Below, piece after piece: positions 7,372 to 10,308 of a stretch of 10,308 nucleotides of DNA. Position numbers and translations under genes: made by a program. The number at the start of each line of letters is the position of its first letter. The first letter of the stretch is position 1. The notes under the pieces are model-generated. The model saw only the letters and a program-made list of their open reading frames with translations, did no database searches and was not told the DNA's origin. The stretch comes from CALXSC01 sp964493475 (GTDB taxonomy: Bacteria; Pseudomonadota; Alphaproteobacteria; Rickettsiales; UBA1997), in contig CAZBNS010000062.1 of NCBI GenBank assembly GCA_964493475.1, positions 1 through 10,308 of the forward strand, read 5' to 3'.

Positions 7372-7381
7372 NNNNNNNNNN
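7372..7381. other. Assembly gap (10 N)
   Basis: Lies just upstream of the first operon gene and hides its leader. The adjoining DNA is rich in GCAAAT/ATTTGC inverted motifs, which may be why assembly broke here. Confidence 0.95.
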
Positions 7382-8028
7382 TATTGGGTATAAATTTCAT
7401 GTGCTGGTTGCACTCTTATGCAAATTTCGGTTTGAGAGTTGGCTTGTATTATTTGCAAATATGTGCAATTTGCATTGGCCTCCCAAACTGTCCCGAAGGG
7501 CAGAAGCGCGTAGGCAAACAAAATCTTCATCGGAGTAGTCATTTTGCTTTTGTCTGTTTAGTTTTTGTTAGTCAATTTCTGGTTTTTCTCTCTCTTTAAA
7601 CATTGCAAGGAACGTTCTAGTATTTTATCCACAGTAAACTTCGGTAAATCAAGTGAACAATATAATAAATTATTCATTAACATTCTAATTTACAGTAAAA
7701 ATTGTTAAAATTTAGTTGGTCTTCTCCTCATCTTCCTATGGGCTTGTTATGGTTAGTTCTTTTTTAAATAGGTTGATTTCGTCAGATCACCATCAATTTT
7801 AGGGGAACTTGTTTTGATTAATGATAAATAAAATCTTATTTGTATCAATGGCAACAAAAAGCACAAATACCTTCAATACGTAAGAGAACAAACATCTGTT
7901 TAATCTCCAGAAAAATCATTAAATAACCCGATAAATACATAGCTAATTGACCGGCAGGTGTAGTTCAACACTAACTCATCGCTAGGTCTTGCTGACCGCT
8001 CAGAGTCCTATTTATTATGTGGCGTTAT
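7382..8028. other. Gene-free region between operon leader and the next cassette
   Basis: About 650 bp with no gene I can support. The left part (7415-7505) has the perfect palindrome TATTTGCAAATA at about 7449-7460 and related GCAAAT/ATTTGC copies at about 7420 and 7470. It also has a GC-rich hairpin at 7488-7503, whose minus-strand loop is TTCG closed by CCC/GGG with one internal mismatch. These may be leader or attenuation structures for the operon or a degraded boundary element. The middle (7600-7920) is featureless AT-rich DNA, and I found no clear TAnnTTTG promoter. The right part has a small GGTCTTGCTGACC hairpin (7985-7997) and a GTTCAACACTAACT segment (7963-7976) similar to GTTCAACGAACTAA at 3017-3030 beside the operon end. 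Confidence 0.5.
8016..8028 (+). repeat. 13-bp inverted repeat, copy beside the stop codon
   Basis: Reads TATGTGGCGTTAT on the plus strand. It matches the minus strand at 9039-9027 (TATGTGGCATTAT) at 12 of 13 positions. The two copies enclose the 8029-9012 gene, this one directly abutting its stop codon. They may mark the ends of a mobile cassette. Confidence 0.5.
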
Positions 8029-9012
8029 TTATTCTTTTCCTATTTGCAAATTCATCAAAGATACTATCAAGTTATTACTCACTGTAAACTGTGTATAATC
8101 GTCTCCAAGATTAATATATTCACTTAATCCAGTTGCACGTAATAATGCATTTGAAAATGAATGAAGGTTATTATTAACAATATTCCCATTTACAATTGTG
8201 GGCTCCCCAATGTTAAAAAAAGTCCAATTATCAATAAATTCAAAAATATCTCTTGATAATAATGAATTGTTTAAAAATGGCATCGAATTACCAAATGAAG
8301 GAATAAAACCATTATGATGAAAATATCTAAAATAGTGATTAAGAAACTCATCAATAAATGGGTTGTAATCAAAAAGTAGGAATGGTAAAAATGCTTGATT
8401 AGTATTATTTGCAAATCCAATATTTTTAAAATCACTTAAACAGATTTTGTTATTGTCCTTTTGCGAATCAACAATACTGGCTGCTGCTAAAATCATTTCT
8501 CCAGGATTCATGAATAATCCATAATTTCCTAATGTTTTAGTGTTGTTGTGAAAAGTAATTTCTTTTTCAGGAGCTTTTGCAAATATTCCCTTTTTTCCGG
8601 TAATAGTAGGGAAGTTTTTCAGCAGAAATAATTGCTCTGGGTCTATCTGCCAAGTGCAATTTGTATCTTTTTTGTTTTGAATAAATGCAATTTTTTGGAA
8701 AATCCTATCCCGTCCCTGTGATACAGAACTAATAATTACCATATCAGCAAGCTCTTTTGTTGTAGGTTTGTCACGATAATTAAACTCTACATAAGACCTA
8801 CTTCCATGTATTTTCTCTGCATAAAAGGAGAAATCCTGATATTTCGTTTTATTTATAGTTTCTGATAATTTTGTCACAAGTGATACTTCATTGTCATTTT
8901 CTGCATATCCTGAAGATAAACAATCGTAAAGTTTATGAGAAAATCCACTTTTGAATTTTTTAAACTCATTATCACCTAAATACTCGGTTAATTTTCTAAA
9001 TAATCTTTCCAT
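8029..9012 (-). CDS. Uncharacterised protein with PD-(D/E)XK-nuclease-like pattern
   Basis: 327 residues, soluble, not assigned to a named family. Residues 70-135 hold a suggestive nuclease-fold pattern: SYVEFNYR (Glu76), ELADMVIIS (Asp90 on a hydrophobic strand), then KIAFIQNKK (Gln112, Lys114 at a strand end), followed by WQIDPEQLFLLKNFP. The order E...D...QxK fits a variant PD-(D/E)XK core such as Mrr- or NERD-type nucleases. The C-terminal ~180 residues are rich in Asn and Phe and show no motif known to me. The ATG at 9012 is well placed and the gene is compact; there is no Shine-Dalgarno. It stands alone between boundary repeats, like a single-gene cassette, next to another nuclease gene. 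A defence role is inferred from the company it keeps; the nuclease call is tentative. Confidence 0.72.
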   Translation of the reverse strand: MERLFRKLTEYLGDNEFKKFKSGFSHKLYDCLSSGYAENDNEVSLVTKLSETINKTKYQDFSFYAEKIHGSRSYVEFNYRDKPTTKELADMVIISSVSQGRDRIFQKIAFIQNKKDTNCTWQIDPEQLFLLKNFPTITGKKGIFAKAPEKEITFHNNTKTLGNYGLFMNPGEMILAAASIVDSQKDNNKICLSDFKNIGFANNTNQAFLPFLLFDYNPFIDEFLNHYFRYFHHNGFIPSFGNSMPFLNNSLLSRDIFEFIDNWTFFNIGEPTIVNGNIVNNNLHSFSNALLRATGLSEYINLGDDYTQFTVSNNLIVSLMNLQIGKE

Positions 9013-9026
9013 AAGTTGTGTTTTTT

Positions 9027-9039
9027 ATAATGCCACATA
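9027..9039 (-). repeat. 13-bp inverted repeat, copy upstream of the start codon
   Basis: Minus strand TATGTGGCATTAT, the partner of 8016-8028 (12 of 13). It lies 14 bp upstream of the ATG at 9012 and touches the palindromic element that begins at about 9041. Confidence 0.5.
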
Positions 9040-9040
9040 C

Positions 9041-9204
9041 CGTTTGGCGGTTGCCAAAGAGCTGCACGCCCTGGCCGCGTCGGATTCGCTGATCGGTNNN
9101 NNNNNNNGGTTTGCGAAGCGACTTCGTATCGCCCGATGACAAACCTGCCAGCGTGCGAAAACCTTGCAAAACCACGAGTACCCAGCTTTTTGGCTTACCG
9201 CTTG
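9041..9204. repeat. Long imperfect palindrome, attC-like intergenic element
   Basis: The outer arms pair as GGCGGTTGCCAAAGAGCT (9046-9063) with the complement of 9184-9202, which reads GCGGTAAGCCAAAAAGCT; they differ by a few bases and small offsets. Inner arms continue the stem: GCACGCCCTGGC (9064-9075) with GCCAGCGTGC (9147-9156). Inside lies another stem, GGTTTG (9108-9113) with CAAACC (9140-9145), and a CGAAGCGACTTCG hairpin. This nested folding over about 165 bp, GC-rich within AT-rich flanks and lying between two same-strand single-gene units, resembles a large integron attC site or a comparable folded repeat. The canonical attC core sites (RYYYAAC and GTTRRRY) are not cleanly present, so identity is open. 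A 10-N gap lies inside it. Confidence 0.6.
9098..9107. other. Assembly gap (10 N)
   Basis: Lies inside the palindromic element between the two single-gene units, near its centre of symmetry. A hairpin or multi-copy repeat would explain an assembly break here. No gene is interrupted. Confidence 0.95.
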
Positions 9205-9217
9205 TTAGCATTCGTTC

Positions 9218-10135
9218 TTATTTTATTTGATAATATATATCGCCTGTCTGTGAAGCATGTCTTCGTTTTATTAATAACATATCATTCAACGTAATTCTGC
9301 CTTCTAAAACTTGCATTAAATCTGTTCCGTCCATTAACATCATTGACTTAAGAACTGTACTTCCAGTATCAGTACAATCAGAAGAATATGTCCCAAGAGA
9401 AATAAATAATCCTAATGTGTTTTTTAACTTTCCTTGAATCTTCCCACCAAATGAATACAAATCAGAAGCAGTAATTGCACTTTCTTGCCATTTTGCTTCT
9501 AAAAGATAGTCAGCATTGTCGAATGTAAACGCACCATCAATTTGTTCTCCGACTATTTTAAAAGAAGATTTCGGGTCTAAATCAAAAAAGACAAAGAGTT
9601 TATTTAAAAATTTTTCAAGTTGAAAACCTCTCTGTTGGGAATTTGTGTTTGATGCAATTTCATAAAATTCTAACTTCAATTCATCAAGTTTCTGTTGATA
9701 TAGGATACTCGTTTTAACCTTTTCTTTTGTAATTTCTCGTCTTTCTTCAACTTTTTTTAATTCTTCGATAATTTCAAAATGACCTTTTGCTTGTTCTCTT
9801 AATTTATTAACGGCTAGTTTTGCTTTTTTAATTAAATCAGGACTATCTTTTTCCCAATACTCTAAATGAGAAAAATCATTCATATTCCCAACTTCTTGAA
9901 CTAATTTTAATAAGTCAGTTTGATATAAATCTTGACGGTTAATCATTCGGTCGATAAGCTGAGAAACGCTTTCATATTTAATATTTTCCGTCCAGTCAAT
10001 TGTTGAAACAATTGTTTTGTTTTCTATTGTCAATTCAATGAATTGTCTTAAATCCTTTTTCCGATAATAAATAGCAACTAAAGCCTCTTTTAATGCTAAG
10101 ACAGAATTTGCTGATATTTTTTTGTTTATGTCCAT
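9218..10135 (-). CDS. Mrr-like PD-(D/E)XK restriction endonuclease with helical N-terminal domain
   Basis: 305 residues from the ATG at 10135 (MDINKKISANS). A longer frame exists only with a TTG at 10162. Residues 1-90 form a compact helical domain (SVLALKEALVAIYYRKKDLR...SVSQLIDRMINRQDLYQTDLL) resembling the death-like effector-associated domains of bacterial conflict proteins; this is by eye. Residues about 95-160 are charged and probably coiled coil. Residues 165-260 are a nuclease core: RGFQLEKFLNKLF (Glu174), GEQIDGAF (Asp200), YLLEAKWQ (Glu213, Lys215). This is the E...D...ExK order of Mrr-type restriction enzymes, which cut foreign or modified DNA. The C-terminal part (GLFISLGTYSS onward, ending in a short beta stretch) fits the rest of that fold. 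No methyltransferase is encoded nearby, which fits a type IV enzyme or a recruited effector nuclease. Confidence 0.85.
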   Translation of the reverse strand: MDINKKISANSVLALKEALVAIYYRKKDLRQFIELTIENKTIVSTIDWTENIKYESVSQLIDRMINRQDLYQTDLLKLVQEVGNMNDFSHLEYWEKDSPDLIKKAKLAVNKLREQAKGHFEIIEELKKVEERREITKEKVKTSILYQQKLDELKLEFYEIASNTNSQQRGFQLEKFLNKLFVFFDLDPKSSFKIVGEQIDGAFTFDNADYLLEAKWQESAITASDLYSFGGKIQGKLKNTLGLFISLGTYSSDCTDTGSTVLKSMMLMDGTDLMQVLEGRITLNDMLLIKRRHASQTGDIYYQIK

Positions 10136-10308
10136 CGTAGTGAGTGTTTTGAATGAATGCAAACTTGTTTATAACCCCAAATAAAATTAGGTTTATCCAC
10201 CCAATTTGGCCTGCTTACCAGAAGTTTTGTTAGTTCAAATTTTTGTTAAATATATTTTTTAATAATTAATTAACAAAATAATTTGTGATTTATTTTACTT
10301 ACATGGTA
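10136..10308. other. AT-rich upstream region at the right edge
   Basis: No gene is visible. GCTTACC followed by TTGTTAG and TTC (about 10213-10236) resembles GCTTACCGCTTGTTAGCATTC at 9194-9213 at the edge of the palindromic element. A short arm CAAACTT (10160-10166) could pair with AAGTTTTG (10222-10229), so this may be a smaller boundary element of the same type. Beyond 10240 the sequence is almost pure A/T. No clear TAnnTTTG promoter was found for the 10135 gene. Confidence 0.35.

Noticed and set aside
7348..7542. Minus-strand 64-codon frame starting MTTPMKILFAYALLPFG, resembling a signal peptide
   Set aside because: It runs through the hairpin and GCAAAT motifs into the N gap. It has low-complexity content and no domain, and its end is fixed only by the N run. 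Treated as non-coding leader.
9041..9204. Calling the palindrome a true integron attC site
   Set aside because: The fold is right, but the ends do not give clean RYYYAAC/GTTRRRY core sites and no integrase is in the window, so it is recorded only as attC-like.
8996..9211. Frames on both strands spanning the third gap
   Set aside because: They cross the N run and the palindromic element and show no protein-like features; they arise from GC-rich repeat sequence.
10136..10162. TTG-initiated N-terminal extension of the Mrr-like protein
   Set aside because: The ATG at 10135 gives a natural N-terminus; the nine extra codons are in AT-rich upstream DNA without a ribosome binding signal.
3027..10308. 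CRISPR array or tRNA/rRNA genes in the accessory region
   Set aside because: No regularly spaced direct repeats and no tRNA cloverleaf or rRNA segments were seen on either strand.

Overview
The window looks like a Bacteroidota chromosome (probably class Bacteroidia). It is AT-rich, its start codons lack Shine-Dalgarno sequences, and its left end carries a secreted M23 peptidase of a type common in that phylum. Three runs of exactly 10 N (4010-4019, 7372-7381, 9098-9107) are assembly gaps, and two of them hide gene ends.

Layout. 1-1990 is housekeeping sequence: the first codons of a minus-strand gene that leaves the window, then a divergent, complete M23 metallopeptidase with richer GC than what follows. 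About 2010-2731 (minus strand) is a group II intron with a recognisable domain V but no reverse transcriptase gene, so it is an ORF-less or decayed copy. From about 2750 to the right end the DNA is an AT-rich accessory region with every gene on the minus strand.

The core of that region (3027-7367) is a compact six-gene block. In transcription order it encodes: a STAS-like/GHKL ATPase; a STAS-like protein with a C-terminal winged helix; a small helical protein; an HExxH zinc metalloprotease-like protein; a dCTP deaminase (Dcd family); and a 130-residue protein with a hydrophobic C-terminal half. Visible junctions are 3-5 nt apart or overlap by 11 or 23 nt, so the genes are probably co-transcribed. 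STAS plus GHKL parts are typical of partner-switching regulation, HExxH proteins can act as proteolytic switches, and dCTP deaminases are known anti-phage effectors that drain the dCTP pool. My inference is a regulated nucleotide-depletion defence module with a membrane-associated last component. I do not recognise this combination as a named system.

To the right are two separate one-gene units: 8029-9012, with a PD-(D/E)XK-like pattern, and 9218-10135, a Mrr-like nuclease with a helical N-terminal domain. Between them lies a roughly 165-bp imperfect palindrome resembling a large integron attC site or similar folded repeat. A short related segment lies beside the intron, and the 8029-9012 gene is bracketed by a 13-bp inverted repeat. 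Together these suggest a cassette-collecting hot spot for defence genes.
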